Positions 51,226 through 59,569 of a DNA stretch of 64,000 nucleotides are shown piece by piece. This DNA comes from Pseudarthrobacter sulfonivorans (GTDB lineage Bacteria > Actinomycetota > Actinomycetes > Actinomycetales > Micrococcaceae), in the NCBI RefSeq assembly GCF_024391045.1, contig NZ_JANFCZ010000001.1, positions 1 through 64,000 on the forward strand, read 5' to 3'. The notes beneath the pieces are model-generated. The model saw nothing but the letters and a program-made list of their open reading frames with translations, had not been told where the DNA came from and did no database searches. A program made the position numbers and the translations under genes. Position 1 is the stretch's first letter, and the number at the start of each line of letters is the position of its first letter.

Positions 51226-51277
51226 CGTTCGCTGCTGAGAAGGCCTTGGCCCGTTCGCTGCTGAGAAGGCCTTGGCC
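51226..51277. repeat. Tandem 26-bp duplication
   Basis: Two exact copies of a 26-bp unit (beginning CGTTCGCTGCTGAGAAGG) at 51226-51251 and 51252-51277, just after the ABM gene. It is a short local duplication; a regulatory role is not evident. Confidence 0.8.
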
Positions 51278-51433
51278 GCCGGGCAGCGGTCCTTCAAAAA
51301 GTTCTTGCGGGGGTCCATTTGCAGGCGGACAATGGCCTCACTGGCGGGGTTTCATCTCCTTCCCCGCCGTGGGCATCGAGGCCCCGCCGGGCGTCCTATT
51401 AGCTCAAGAGCCTCACCGTTCATAGGAGATGAA

Positions 51434-51796
51434 ATGCCAAATCTAGTCCGCATGAGCCTGGATTCCCCGGAGGAAACCCGCCCCTTCGAAGGTGACAAGG
51501 GCCAGCTTCAGCTCGTCAACATGGAAAAGGGTGCCGTCGGCCGCGCTACCTTCCTGCCCGGCTGGCGCTGGTCCGAACACGTCAAGCCGATCGCGAAAAC
51601 GGAGAGCTGCCAGGCAGCCCACATGGGGTACTTCGTTTCCGGCCGGATGAAGGTGGTCATGGACGACGGCGAAGAAATGGAATATGGACCCGGCGACTTC
51701 GCCACCATGGCCCCGGGCCATGACGCATGGGTTGTCGGAGACGATCCCTGCGTGGTGATCGACTGGCAGGGGTTCGCCGACTACGCCAAACGCTGA
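51434..51796 (+). CDS. Small cupin-domain protein
   Basis: 120 residues from ATG 51434, with AGGAGAT just before. RATFLPGWRWSEHVKPIAKTESCQAAHMGYFVSGRMKVVMDDGEEMEYGPGDFATMAPGHDAWVVGDD is one conserved beta barrel; the cupin motif 1 histidine region is WSEH...AAHMGY and motif 2 is PGDFATMAPGHDAW. Function unknown; similar proteins are annotated only as cupins. Confidence 0.8.
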   Translation: MPNLVRMSLDSPEETRPFEGDKGQLQLVNMEKGAVGRATFLPGWRWSEHVKPIAKTESCQAAHMGYFVSGRMKVVMDDGEEMEYGPGDFATMAPGHDAWVVGDDPCVVIDWQGFADYAKR

Positions 51797-51975
51797 ACGC
51801 CGCGGGGACTCCGGTCCGCCTCGGCAAAATGCGGTCGACGAGGCTGTAGTCGGGGCCCATTCGGCGTTTTGGTGCGCGGTCACGAAGGGACCGAGCAGTC
51901 AGTTTCAAAAATCCGCACCAGTCTGCGCGGAGCCGCGTGGGTTGCCCGCTCCGATGATCGCGGCGCGATACTTTT

Positions 51976-52002
51976 CTGGTAAAGTAATAAGTACTTAGCC
52001 AG
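51976..52002. promoter_or_regulatory. Candidate MarR operator
   Basis: Imperfect palindrome: CTGGTAAAGTA (51976-51986), 5-base spacer, TACTTAGCCAG (51992-52002), two mismatches. It lies 15 bases before the MarR gene start and is AT-rich, the usual setting for MarR self-repression. Confidence 0.6.
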
Positions 52003-52016
52003 TAAAGGACTTTCGG

Positions 52017-52538
52017 ATGCCAGAGAGCCAGCCCGCCACACCGCCGGATTACGTGGACCGTGTGCGCCACCAGTGGGAGCAAATCTTTCCCGGCCTGGAG
52101 ACAAGCTCGGCGGACATCGTGGCGCGGATCCACCGGATCGGCCAGATCATCCAGCTGCGCAGCGATGCCGTGCTGGCCGAAAACGGCATTACGCGGGCCG
52201 AGTTCGACATGCTCTCGCTGCTGGCACGCACAGGAAGGCCGATGGGCCCCACCGAACTGGCCGGCGAACTGCTCATCTCGGGCGCCGGTGCCACCAAACG
52301 CATCAGGAAGCTCCTCGATGCGGGTCTGGTCCAGCGGGACACCAACCCGCAGGACGGCCGGGGTGCCCTGGTCCGGATGACCCCCGAGGCACGCACCCGC
52401 CTCCGGCCCATCCTGGAATCCGTCCTGACGTTCGAGGCGGGCATGCTCGCCGCCCTTGATACCGCCGCGGCCGGCCACCTTGCCGGGGACCTGCGCAGCC
52501 TGCTGACTGCCCTCGAACCGGGGCCCGGCGCTTCCTGA
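52017..52538 (+). CDS. MarR-family transcriptional regulator
   Basis: 173 residues. Winged helix: LRSDAVLAENGITRAEFDMLSLLARTGRPMGPTELAGELLISGAGATKRIRKLLDAGLVQRDTNPQDGRGALVRMTPEA; the DGRG wing is diagnostic. The helices on either side form the dimer interface. The candidate operator directly upstream suggests autoregulation, and the exporter-like FUSC gene 53 bases downstream is the probable regulated partner, with an aromatic acid or drug as ligand. Confidence 0.92.
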   Translation: MPESQPATPPDYVDRVRHQWEQIFPGLETSSADIVARIHRIGQIIQLRSDAVLAENGITRAEFDMLSLLARTGRPMGPTELAGELLISGAGATKRIRKLLDAGLVQRDTNPQDGRGALVRMTPEARTRLRPILESVLTFEAGMLAALDTAAAGHLAGDLRSLLTALEPGPGAS

Positions 52539-52591
52539 CGCCCGCCGGCCCGTCCCCATCCCAACCAGTGCCAGGAGGCGCAAGCCAACCC

Positions 52592-53773
52592 GTGAAGCAG
52601 TACGCCAAAGAGTTCTTTGTTGTTCCGTCCGGCCGGGGACACCGCATGCCCGCACTCCGGGTAGCACTCGGCATCGCCATTCCGCTGCTGGCACTGGTCC
52701 TGGCGGGCCATACCGATCTGACCATTTACGCGCTGTTCGGGGCGCTGACCGGCGTCTACGGCCGGGTGGAGGCGCACTGGCTGCGGCTCAAGCACCAAAG
52801 TTTCGCCGGCCTGATCATGTGCGCCAGCGTGATCGGCGGCGTGGCGGCCTCCATGGCGGGCCTGGCCGGGTGGAGCCTCGTGGCACTGAGCACGGTGATC
52901 GCCGGTGCCCTCTCACTGGCAGCCGATTTCCTGCGGCTCCGCCCGGCAGGCCCCTTCTTTTTCCTTTTTGCCTTCACCGCCAGCGCCTCCATCCCGTTCC
53001 GCCAACCACCCTGGGAGGCGGCCGCCGCAGTGGGCGCCAGCGTCGCCGTCGTACTTGTCCTGGGGTTTGCCGGACGGCTCCGGGCCCGCCGCCGGGACCC
53101 GGGCCGGATGCTCCACGAGCCGCCGCACCGGCCCTGGCCCAGGATGCTCGCACACGCCGGACGGTATGTGCTGGCAATTGGCGTGGCCGGATCCATTGCG
53201 ACGCTGGCCGGCCTGGGCCACAGCTACTGGGCGATGGTGGCGGCGGCCGCCCCCATCGCCGCAGCCGACGCCGGCGGCGGACTGGTCCGGGCGGTGCACC
53301 GCATCCTGGGAACCTACGGCGGGGTGCTCCTGACGGCGTTGTTGCTGACCATGCAGTGGACGCCGCTGCAGCTGGCCGTCCTCCTCGCCGCCCTGCAGTT
53401 CGTCGGCGAGGTGTTTGTGATCCGCCACTACAGCATCGCGCTGGTGTGGATGACTCCAGTGGCGCTGATGATGACCGAATTCGTGGCACCGAAGCCCGCC
53501 GGGGTGCTGGTCTTCGACCGGGCCCTGGAAACCACCCTCGGGGCCGGGATCGCCTTCATCGTCATCCTGCTCACCACGCGGGGACTGCGCCGGGGTGTGC
53601 GCCAGACGGCTGCGGGGCGGCCGGCAGAACAGCTGGCCGCCCCGCCGTCGGGCGTTGTTCACCGAGGAGACGGGACCGGTTCCAGGTCTTCCGCATCATT
53701 GTCCGAGGCGGTTTCCGGGAACCCGGCGGCGGCCGCCCTATCTTTGCGGCGTCCCGCTTCGCGCTGCGAATAG
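52592..53773 (+). CDS. FUSC-family (aromatic acid exporter-like) membrane protein
   Basis: 393 residues from GTG 52592; GTG 52568 is an alternative. Two blocks of membrane helices (MPALRVALGIAIPLLALVLAG, YALFGALTGVYGRVEAHWLR, ... and LGHSYWAMVAAAAPIAAADAGGGLVRAVHRILGTYGGVLL) follow the FUSC plan; the sequence LRxxxHRxxGTxxG is the family mark. Such proteins export hydroxybenzoates or other aromatics. The last 115 bases overlap the 3' end of the convergent amino acid permease gene. Confidence 0.85.
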   Translation: MKQYAKEFFVVPSGRGHRMPALRVALGIAIPLLALVLAGHTDLTIYALFGALTGVYGRVEAHWLRLKHQSFAGLIMCASVIGGVAASMAGLAGWSLVALSTVIAGALSLAADFLRLRPAGPFFFLFAFTASASIPFRQPPWEAAAAVGASVAVVLVLGFAGRLRARRRDPGRMLHEPPHRPWPRMLAHAGRYVLAIGVAGSIATLAGLGHSYWAMVAAAAPIAAADAGGGLVRAVHRILGTYGGVLLTALLLTMQWTPLQLAVLLAALQFVGEVFVIRHYSIALVWMTPVALMMTEFVAPKPAGVLVFDRALETTLGAGIAFIVILLTTRGLRRGVRQTAAGRPAEQLAAPPSGVVHRGDGTGSRSSASLSEAVSGNPAAAALSLRRPASRCE

Positions 53774-55155
53774 AACCAGATGGGGATGTACAGCGACAGC
53801 ACCAGGAAACCGAGCCAGGTTGAGGTCCAGCCGATTTCCTGGCTGTTCAGGTAGACCACACCGGTCAGGCACAGCGGCAGGTTGAACAGGCCGAAGATCA
53901 TGGCGACATGCTTCCAGCCTTTGGGGGCCTTGAAGGGACGTTCCAGGCTGGCGAAGGCCGGGTGCTTCCTGGCTTTGACGTACGCGAACAGGCTGATGCC
54001 GTTGGCGCAGGTGTAGCCAATGGCCGCGGCCGCCAGAATTGCGGCGAGGGATCCCATGGAAATCAGGACCATGTTGAAGGCGGCCGTCACCAGCAAGGCT
54101 ACGAACGGGGTGCCGTGGCGGTTCGTCCTGCCGAAGGCCTTGGGAAGATTGCCTTCGGTGGTCATGGAATGCAACGCCCGGGACGACCCCAGGTAGGCCG
54201 TCTGGATGATAAGGATCATGGCGGCGATCAGCATCACGATGGTGATGACCGAGCCGGCCTCGCCGAAGACGGCCCGGGCCACCGGGATCAGGGGCGACAG
54301 CGGCTCCGCCATCACACCGTCAACGCCCAGTACGCCGATCACCGACGTTTGAACCAGCACGTAGGACACCAAGCAGATGAGGCCGCAGGAAAACAGCGCC
54401 TTCGGGACATCTTTGGACGGGTTCTTGTACTCGGGCGCGTAGATGGCTGCCGTTTCCCAGCCGCAGGCACTCCACTGTGCGATCGCGAAAATACCAAAGA
54501 GAATCAGGACGTGGTGCATGTCCCAGGCCCAGTCCGCAGGCCACCAGTTGCCGGTGATGTTGGCCATGTCCACGTGTCCGGTGGCGAACGGTGCCACGGC
54601 CAGGACGATCAGCGGAATCAGGGAAACAGCGGCGAGGACGTAGCCCAGAATGGCGCCGTCTTTGAGGCCGAACCAGTTAACGACGAACAACCCGGCAAAG
54701 ATTACGAGGCCTGAGATCAAGGACAGCTGGTACTCGGTAAAGGACTCGGCCAGGACTGGAAACAGCCCGTGAAGGTAGCCGCCCACCAGGATGGCGAAGA
54801 TGGCCAGTACGGGATTCCAGGCAAACCAGTAGCTCCACGCGGAGAAGCCGCCGATCAGCTTTCCCTTGTCGTACTTGCCTTTGTAGTTCTCGGTGCGGAA
54901 GACGTGCTGGGCGAAACCCGGCAGGCCGGAGGCCTTCGGGAAAGTGGTGGCCATCTCAGCGTAGGCCGCGTTCTGCATGAAACCCTGCATCACCGACAAC
55001 CCCCAGATCAGGATTGCTGCTGCAGCCATGTACATGGGCAGATAGCCCAGGGACGGCAGAATCAACAACGGCACACCCAGGGCTATGGCCAGCCCCTGCT
55101 TCCAGTTGATGGATCGCTCCAGGTGGCCAACGCCATCCGAATTACTTTTACTCAT
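53659..55155 (-). CDS. APC-family amino acid/amine permease
   Basis: 498 residues from ATG 55155, preceded by AAGGAG. Twelve predicted helices; INWKQGLAIALGVPLLILPSLGYLPMYM and GNLPKAFGRTNRHGTPFVALL are APC superfamily features. It begins the amine-oxidation region: beyond it lie two paralogous cupins, an EutQ-like cupin and the Tmm-like monooxygenase. It could import a methylated amine or a related compound. It is not the ABC-type TmoXWV uptake system seen with Tmm in marine bacteria. Confidence 0.87.
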   Translation of the reverse strand: MSKSNSDGVGHLERSINWKQGLAIALGVPLLILPSLGYLPMYMAAAAILIWGLSVMQGFMQNAAYAEMATTFPKASGLPGFAQHVFRTENYKGKYDKGKLIGGFSAWSYWFAWNPVLAIFAILVGGYLHGLFPVLAESFTEYQLSLISGLVIFAGLFVVNWFGLKDGAILGYVLAAVSLIPLIVLAVAPFATGHVDMANITGNWWPADWAWDMHHVLILFGIFAIAQWSACGWETAAIYAPEYKNPSKDVPKALFSCGLICLVSYVLVQTSVIGVLGVDGVMAEPLSPLIPVARAVFGEAGSVITIVMLIAAMILIIQTAYLGSSRALHSMTTEGNLPKAFGRTNRHGTPFVALLVTAAFNMVLISMGSLAAILAAAAIGYTCANGISLFAYVKARKHPAFASLERPFKAPKGWKHVAMIFGLFNLPLCLTGVVYLNSQEIGWTSTWLGFLVLSLYIPIWFYSQREAGRRKDRAAAAGFPETASDNDAEDLEPVPSPR

Positions 55156-55573
55156 AACAGTCTCCTTAGGCGACAAATCGCCTGGTCTTGTCGGTGATTC
55201 ATGAGATTTGCGGGTTGTAATTGGCCGCTCAGGCGCGGCATTCCCGCGCGGTAATAACCGCAATGAAAAGACAGATAAACCCGGGCATTTTGATGCACGC
55301 TGGATTGCCGGCATCTTGGGGGGATTTGAGGCTCGGCTAAACCCTGCAACCGCGATCGGCAGTTCCAGGTATTACGGACGGCGGAGCTGAAGTCCGGCGC
55401 GTGAATATCCGCAAATCGACCTCAAAGCGGAAAATAATTCCGGGGCCTGCGGATGTGAAATGAAGATCATGCCCGGGGAGCCCGGTCGCGCTGCGACGGA
55501 ACGCAGGAGCGCCGGACGATTCACCGGGGTAGCGCCGGCACCCGGTCAGGTGCGGCGGGGGAGCGGTCGGTGC
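55156..55573. other. 418-bp intergenic region upstream of the APC permease
   Basis: Lies between the permease gene and the end of the first cupin gene on the same strand, so the permease promoter is expected here. AAGGAG is just before its ATG. AT-rich patches at 55240-55300 and 55425-55460 are the only notable features. No copy of the 27-bp motif of the neighbouring genes was seen. Confidence 0.4.
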
Positions 55574-55981
55574 CTAGAGCTCGTAGTACCGGAAGGAATG
55601 CGACACTGCACCCTCGGGGTTGGGGCCGTAGACGGTGACCATTTTGGCGTAGACAGGTGCCCAGTACCGGCCAAGCTGCCCGGGATTGACGCGGGCCGAG
55701 TCGCCGGGCCTGAGGACAACGGTTTTACCCTCAGACTCGATGTAGAGCTCGCCCTCGACTACGAAGTTCGTTTCGCTGTGGGGGTGGAAATCCTCCCAGC
55801 CGCAGGCTTCCAATTCCCATTCCGAGAGGCGGAAGTCATCCCAGGGGCCGTCGGGATTCGCATTGATAAACCTGCAGCGCAGTCGCGGCCATTCGTCCTT
55901 CATGACCTTCATGGACGTTGCTGACCAAAAGTCGATGGATTTCCCCGTCGTCAGTGACGGGGCCTGGGTGGCTGTGGTCAT
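55574..55981 (-). CDS. Cupin protein, paralogue 1 of the amine locus
   Basis: 135 residues. The barrel has WELEACGWEDFHPHSETNFVVEGELYIES (cupin motif 1 with HPH...E) and VVLRPGDSARVNPGQLGRYWAPVYAKMVTVYGPNPEG (motif 2 region). It is about two-thirds identical by eye to the cupin at 59051-59464, from GKSIDFW/GNAIDFW onwards. The upstream region carries a block that is also found before the second cupin, at the same distance from the start. It is divergent from the EutQ-like cupin and Tmm genes. Probably a metal-dependent small enzyme or binding protein of the same pathway. Confidence 0.82.
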   Translation of the reverse strand: MTTATQAPSLTTGKSIDFWSATSMKVMKDEWPRLRCRFINANPDGPWDDFRLSEWELEACGWEDFHPHSETNFVVEGELYIESEGKTVVLRPGDSARVNPGQLGRYWAPVYAKMVTVYGPNPEGAVSHSFRYYEL

Positions 55982-56024
55982 AGTCTTTCACCGTTCTTCA
56001 GTTGAAACTGCTTGGGAACATTTC

Positions 56025-56066
56025 GGTGAATCCAAATATCAAGTGCATCAACGTGATCTGGATCAC
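56025..56066. promoter_or_regulatory. Shared promoter block, copy A
   Basis: Begins GGTGAAT, includes CATCAACG (56046-56053) and ends in GTGA-TCTGGA-TCAC (56053-56066), a CRP/FNR-like palindrome. The same block stands at 59511-59548, and each starts 44-47 bases upstream of a cupin paralogue. Confidence 0.65.
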
Positions 56067-56189
56067 GGATTGAAATACTCTGACATTGACAAGCGTCCTA
56101 GTCAAGAGTCCAAGAGTAGGAAGATGGGTCGCTTGAGTGCCTGGCATCTGAGTGTCAGTTCTCAAAAAATAATCTCAGAAAAACATTCC

Positions 56190-56216
56190 TGAACGATTGA
56201 CTTGCACGGTTGTTCG
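56190..56216. promoter_or_regulatory. 27-bp candidate TetR operator, copy 1
   Basis: Begins TGAACGATTGACTTG and ends GGTTGTTCG. It matches the complement of the 59570-59596 site at 21 of 27 positions and has GAAC/GTTC half-sites near its ends. It lies between the divergent cupin 1 and EutQ-like/Tmm genes. Confidence 0.65.
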
Positions 56217-56241
56217 TGTGAAAGTCGGTGAACGAGCAAAC

Positions 56242-56255
56242 GTGATTCATCTCAC
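56242..56255. promoter_or_regulatory. GTGA-N6-TCAC site
   Basis: GTGATTCATCTCAC, followed by A, as in CRP/GlxR-type sites. It is 219 bases upstream of the EutQ-like cupin gene. Confidence 0.4.
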
Positions 56256-56474
56256 ACCGCAGGACTCAAGGTGGAGTCCAGCCGGTCCCGTCGTGAATCA
56301 GGAATGTCGGATTTGCAGCTCTTCCTCCCGGAGCCATAACCCGGTTTCAGAGGCCTCACCCAATGCATCCCCTTACGCGTCAAAAGCGCAATTCCCCCTG
56401 GCCACTTATGCCCGCATGAACAGTCCCGCATGAACAGTTCTGACGAACTGTTCGCCCGATTCACAGGAGTCATC

Positions 56475-56855
56475 ATGGAAACCACCCTCGTAGGAAACCT
56501 GAGCAAGGCCGGCGCCATCCACAAAGTCGAAAACGGCTTCTCCGGACTGCCGTCGATGAATGAGCCCGGAACGGACGCCGCGATCGGCGACTCCCTCCAC
56601 AACCCCGAAGGCTCGGTCATGTGCGCCGGCTTCTTCGAGCTGAAGGCCTCCGAGCCGCTGGTGTACACCTACACCTACGACGAAATGAAGATTGTCATCA
56701 AGGGCGAGTTCATCCTCACGGACCAGACCACGGGTGAGGTCACGCACGCCAAGGAACGCGACGTGCTGTTCTTCCCCAAGGGCACCACGGTCAAGTTCGA
56801 AACCCCGGAATACGCCCTGGGATTCTTCACCGGCGACCGCACCTTCAACCCGTAA
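56475..56855 (+). CDS. EutQ-like cupin protein
   Basis: 126 residues from ATG 56475 with AGGAG before it. The barrel (SVMCAGFFELKASEPLVYTYTYDEMKIVIKGEFILTD, RDVLFFPKGTTVKFETPEYALGFFTGDRTF) follows the EutQ/DUF861 cupin group; Y-x-Y-D-E-M-K is its characteristic strand. EutQ proteins bind small molecules or acetate kinase partners in ethanolamine use. Here it is 73 bases upstream of the Tmm-like gene and should be cotranscribed with it. Its biochemical role in amine oxidation is unknown. Confidence 0.82.
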   Translation: METTLVGNLSKAGAIHKVENGFSGLPSMNEPGTDAAIGDSLHNPEGSVMCAGFFELKASEPLVYTYTYDEMKIVIKGEFILTDQTTGEVTHAKERDVLFFPKGTTVKFETPEYALGFFTGDRTFNP

Positions 56856-56928
56856 GGCCCATCCACGCAAACCTGACGCACGAACGCCGCGCAGCGGCGG
56901 CCCATCAACTTTGAAAGAGGAGAACATC

Positions 56929-58329
56929 ATGGCACTTCGAGTCGGAATCATCGGTGCAGGCCCCAGCGGCATGGCGCAACTGCGGGCCTTCGAATCAGCA
57001 CGTCAAAAAGGGGCCGAAATCCCCAGCATCATGTGCTTCGAAAAGCAGGACGAGTGGGGCGGCCAGTGGAACAACAGCTGGCGGATCGGCCTGGACGCCC
57101 ACGGCGAGCCGGTCCACTCCAGCATGTACCGCCACCTCTGGTCCAACGGCCCCAAGGAATGCCTGGAGTTCTCGGACTACTCCTTTGACGAGCACTTTGG
57201 CCGTCCCATTTCGTCCTTCCCGCCCAGGGAGGTCCTCTTCGACTACATCAAGGGCCGCGTGGAGAAATCCGACGTCCGCAAATACGTCCGCTTCAACAGC
57301 GTTGCCCGGCATACCAGCTACAACGAGGCCACCCAGGAATTCACGCTGACAGTGGAGGACCTCAAAACCAACATCACTGAAACCCACGTGTTCGACAAGC
57401 TGGTGGTTGCCACCGGACACTTCTCCGTCCCGTCGGTTCCCGAGTTCAAGGGCATCAAGTCGTTCCCGGGCGAGGTCCTGCACGCCCACGATTTCCGCGG
57501 GGCCGAGCGGTTCTACGGCAAGAACCTGCTGATGATCGGCAGCAGCTACTCCGCGGAGGACATTGGCATGCAGTCCCACAAGATGGGCGCCGCATCCATC
57601 ACCCTGAGCTACCGCACCACCCCCATGGCCTACGACTGGCCCTCGAACACGGTGGAGCGCCCGCTGGTCACCCACTTCAACGGCCCCACCGCACACTTCA
57701 GCGACGGCACCCAGGGCGACTTCGACGCCGTCGTGCTTTGCACCGGATACCAGCACAAGTATCCGTACCTGCCCAGCGAGCTGTCGCTGAAGTCGCCGAA
57801 CGTGCTGTACCCGGGCAACCTGTACAAGGGAGTGGTCTGGCAGCAGAACACCAACCTGTTCTACCTCGGCGCCCAGGACCAGTACTACACCTTCAACATG
57901 TTTGACGCGCAGGCCTGGTTTGCCCGCGATGTGATGACCGGCGTGATTGAACTGCCGTCGCTGGCCGAGCGCGAGGCGGACATCCAGGCCTGGCTGGAGC
58001 GCCAGGCCGCGCTGTCCGATCACGACGCCGAAGCTGACTTCCAGACGGACTACCTGCGGGAGCTGATCGACGCCACGGATTACCCGCCCTTCGACCTGGA
58101 CGCCGTGTGCCAGCTGTTCAAGGACTGGATGCACCACAAAGAAACCGACATCCTGGGCTACCGCGACATGCTCCACCGCTCCGTGGTCACCGGCACCATG
58201 GCCACCAAGCACCATACCCGCTGGCTCAACGCCATGGATGACTCCATGGACCGCTACCTGAACGGTCCGTCACAGGATGTGGACGCCGGCTCACCGGCCG
58301 CGGTGGACCGGATCCTGGCCGCGAGCTAA
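56929..58329 (+). CDS. Trimethylamine monooxygenase (Tmm)-like flavin-containing monooxygenase
   Basis: 466 residues from ATG 56929, preceded by AAAGAGGAG. FAD motif VGIIGAGPSGMAQLRAFESA (about 5-24), then VCFEKQ-like and GGQWNNSWRIGLDAHGEPVHSSMYRHLWSNGPKECLEF. The last stretch is diagnostic of bacterial trimethylamine monooxygenases and their close FMO relatives, as is FDEHFGRPISSFPPREVLFDYIKGRVEK. NADPH motif LMIGSSYSAEDIG is near residue 203. The length and C-terminus (MTGTMATKHHT-like ending, WLNAMDDSMD) also agree. It oxidises trimethylamine or a similar amine or sulfide to the N-oxide or S-oxide with NADPH and O2. No trimethylamine N-oxide demethylase gene is in the window. Confidence 0.9.
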   Translation: MALRVGIIGAGPSGMAQLRAFESARQKGAEIPSIMCFEKQDEWGGQWNNSWRIGLDAHGEPVHSSMYRHLWSNGPKECLEFSDYSFDEHFGRPISSFPPREVLFDYIKGRVEKSDVRKYVRFNSVARHTSYNEATQEFTLTVEDLKTNITETHVFDKLVVATGHFSVPSVPEFKGIKSFPGEVLHAHDFRGAERFYGKNLLMIGSSYSAEDIGMQSHKMGAASITLSYRTTPMAYDWPSNTVERPLVTHFNGPTAHFSDGTQGDFDAVVLCTGYQHKYPYLPSELSLKSPNVLYPGNLYKGVVWQQNTNLFYLGAQDQYYTFNMFDAQAWFARDVMTGVIELPSLAEREADIQAWLERQAALSDHDAEADFQTDYLRELIDATDYPPFDLDAVCQLFKDWMHHKETDILGYRDMLHRSVVTGTMATKHHTRWLNAMDDSMDRYLNGPSQDVDAGSPAAVDRILAAS

Positions 58330-58350
58330 TTCCGCGAGTCAGGCAAACCA

Positions 58351-58393
58351 GACCGTATCCCGGCTGCCGCCCACCGGCAGCCGGGATACGGTC
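58351..58393 (+). terminator. Strong hairpin after the Tmm-like gene
   Basis: Perfect 19-bp arms (left GACCGTATCCCGGCTGCCG; right its complement, 58375-58393) around a 5-base loop. It lies 22 bases after the stop codon and before the TetR gene, so it probably ends the tmm transcript. The T-run is minimal. Confidence 0.75.
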
Positions 58394-58430
58394 CGCCCTT
58401 GCGGCAACCGTGCAGGATGAGGAGGGGTCC

Positions 58431-59018
58431 ATGCGGATATCCGCGTCGGAACGAAAAGAACAGCTGATCGCGGCCACGGTGGAAATCATGCGCCGTGAGG
58501 GCATCCAGTCCGTGACCATGCGGGCGATTGCCAAGGAGGCCAACTCGCCCCTGGCCACGGCCCACTATTGCTTCAGCGACAAAGACGAACTCATGGACAG
58601 GGCGGCGGAGGCCTGGCTGAAGAACCTGAGCCGCTTCTCCAGCGATGTGCCGGTCCATCTGGGCCTGCGCAAGGCGGTGGAACAGGTGGCCGAAGGTTAT
58701 TGGCGTGCACTGGACGAAGAACCGGCGAGCATACTTGCCGAAATTGAACTCATCCTGTGGGCAACCCGCAATGCCGGCGCCAGCCCGCTGGCGGCGAAGA
58801 TTTACCCCGCCTACGAAGTGGAACTGGGAAACATCTTCTCTTCCGCCGCCAGCAACAACGGGGAGGAGTGCCGCATCAGCTTCCCGACGCTGGTGCGGCT
58901 CTTCCTGATGATTTACGACGGCGCCGCCCTCCAGTACATGACCGACCCGACGGCGGCCGGTCACGACGCCCGGTTCTTCATGATGGTGGATGCACTCCTT
59001 GGCAAGGCCGGGGTTTAA
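58431..59018 (+). CDS. TetR-family transcriptional regulator
   Basis: 195 residues from ATG 58431 (GGAGG 7 bases before). The HTH is ERKEQLIAATVEIMRREGIQSVTMRAIAKEANSPLATAHYCFSDKDELMDRAAEAW. The C-terminal ligand domain is helical with a BetI-like outline (ALDEEPASILAEIELILWATRN). It lies between the Tmm-like gene and the converging second cupin. The two 27-bp sites in the flanking promoters are its probable operators, with an amine or its oxide as ligand. Confidence 0.9.
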   Translation: MRISASERKEQLIAATVEIMRREGIQSVTMRAIAKEANSPLATAHYCFSDKDELMDRAAEAWLKNLSRFSSDVPVHLGLRKAVEQVAEGYWRALDEEPASILAEIELILWATRNAGASPLAAKIYPAYEVELGNIFSSAASNNGEECRISFPTLVRLFLMIYDGAALQYMTDPTAAGHDARFFMMVDALLGKAGV

Positions 59019-59050
59019 GACCCGGGCAGCCAGGGCCCGCACGTCCACGA

Positions 59051-59464
59051 TCAGACCTCGGAGTACCGGAAGGAGTGCGATTCCAGGCCTTCGGGATTGG
59101 GCCCGTAAATGGTGACCATCCGCGCATAGACGGGTGCCCAGTACCGGCCGACGCCGCCCGGATTGACCCGCGCCGAATCGCCCGGCCGCAGGACAACCGT
59201 CTTCCCCTGGCTTTCGATGTGAAGCTCGCCCTCCAGCACGAAAGCAGTCTCACTGTGCGGGTGGAAATCCTCCCAGGAACAGGAGTTCAGGGTCCATTCC
59301 GACAGAATGAAGTCATCCCAGCTGCCTTCCGGATGGGAGTTGATGAACCGGCAGCGCAGCCGCCCGTAATCGCCGCCGAGGGCTTCCAGGGGCTTCGCTG
59401 CCCAGAAGTCAATGGCATTCCCCGTGGTCACCGGCGGGGACTGAATGGTGCCTGAATCATTCAT
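59051..59464 (-). CDS. Cupin protein, paralogue 2 of the amine locus
   Basis: 137 residues from ATG 59464, chosen because it aligns with the start of the paralogue at 55574-55981; an in-frame ATG at 59506 is further up. The same motifs are present: WEDFHPHSETAFVLEGELHIESQGKTVVLRPGDSARVNPGG and RYWAPVYARMVTIYGPNPEG. Its upstream region carries both the shared promoter block and the second 27-bp site. The two copies, at either edge of the Tmm-TetR core, look like a duplication with conserved control. Confidence 0.82.
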   Translation of the reverse strand: MNDSGTIQSPPVTTGNAIDFWAAKPLEALGGDYGRLRCRFINSHPEGSWDDFILSEWTLNSCSWEDFHPHSETAFVLEGELHIESQGKTVVLRPGDSARVNPGGVGRYWAPVYARMVTIYGPNPEGLESHSFRYSEV

Positions 59465-59510
59465 GGCTTCAACCGTTTCAAGAGTCGGAATTCTTTTACA
59501 AGGCATGCCC

Positions 59511-59548
59511 GGTGAATATCAGTACATCAACGTAGTGACGCGGATCAC
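59511..59548. promoter_or_regulatory. Shared promoter block, copy B
   Basis: Begins GGTGAATATCAG, includes CATCAACG (59525-59532) and ends with GTGA-CGCGGA-TCAC (59535-59548). The counterpart is at 56025-56066. Confidence 0.65.
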
Positions 59549-59569
59549 CGTGCTGTGATCCAGATTACA

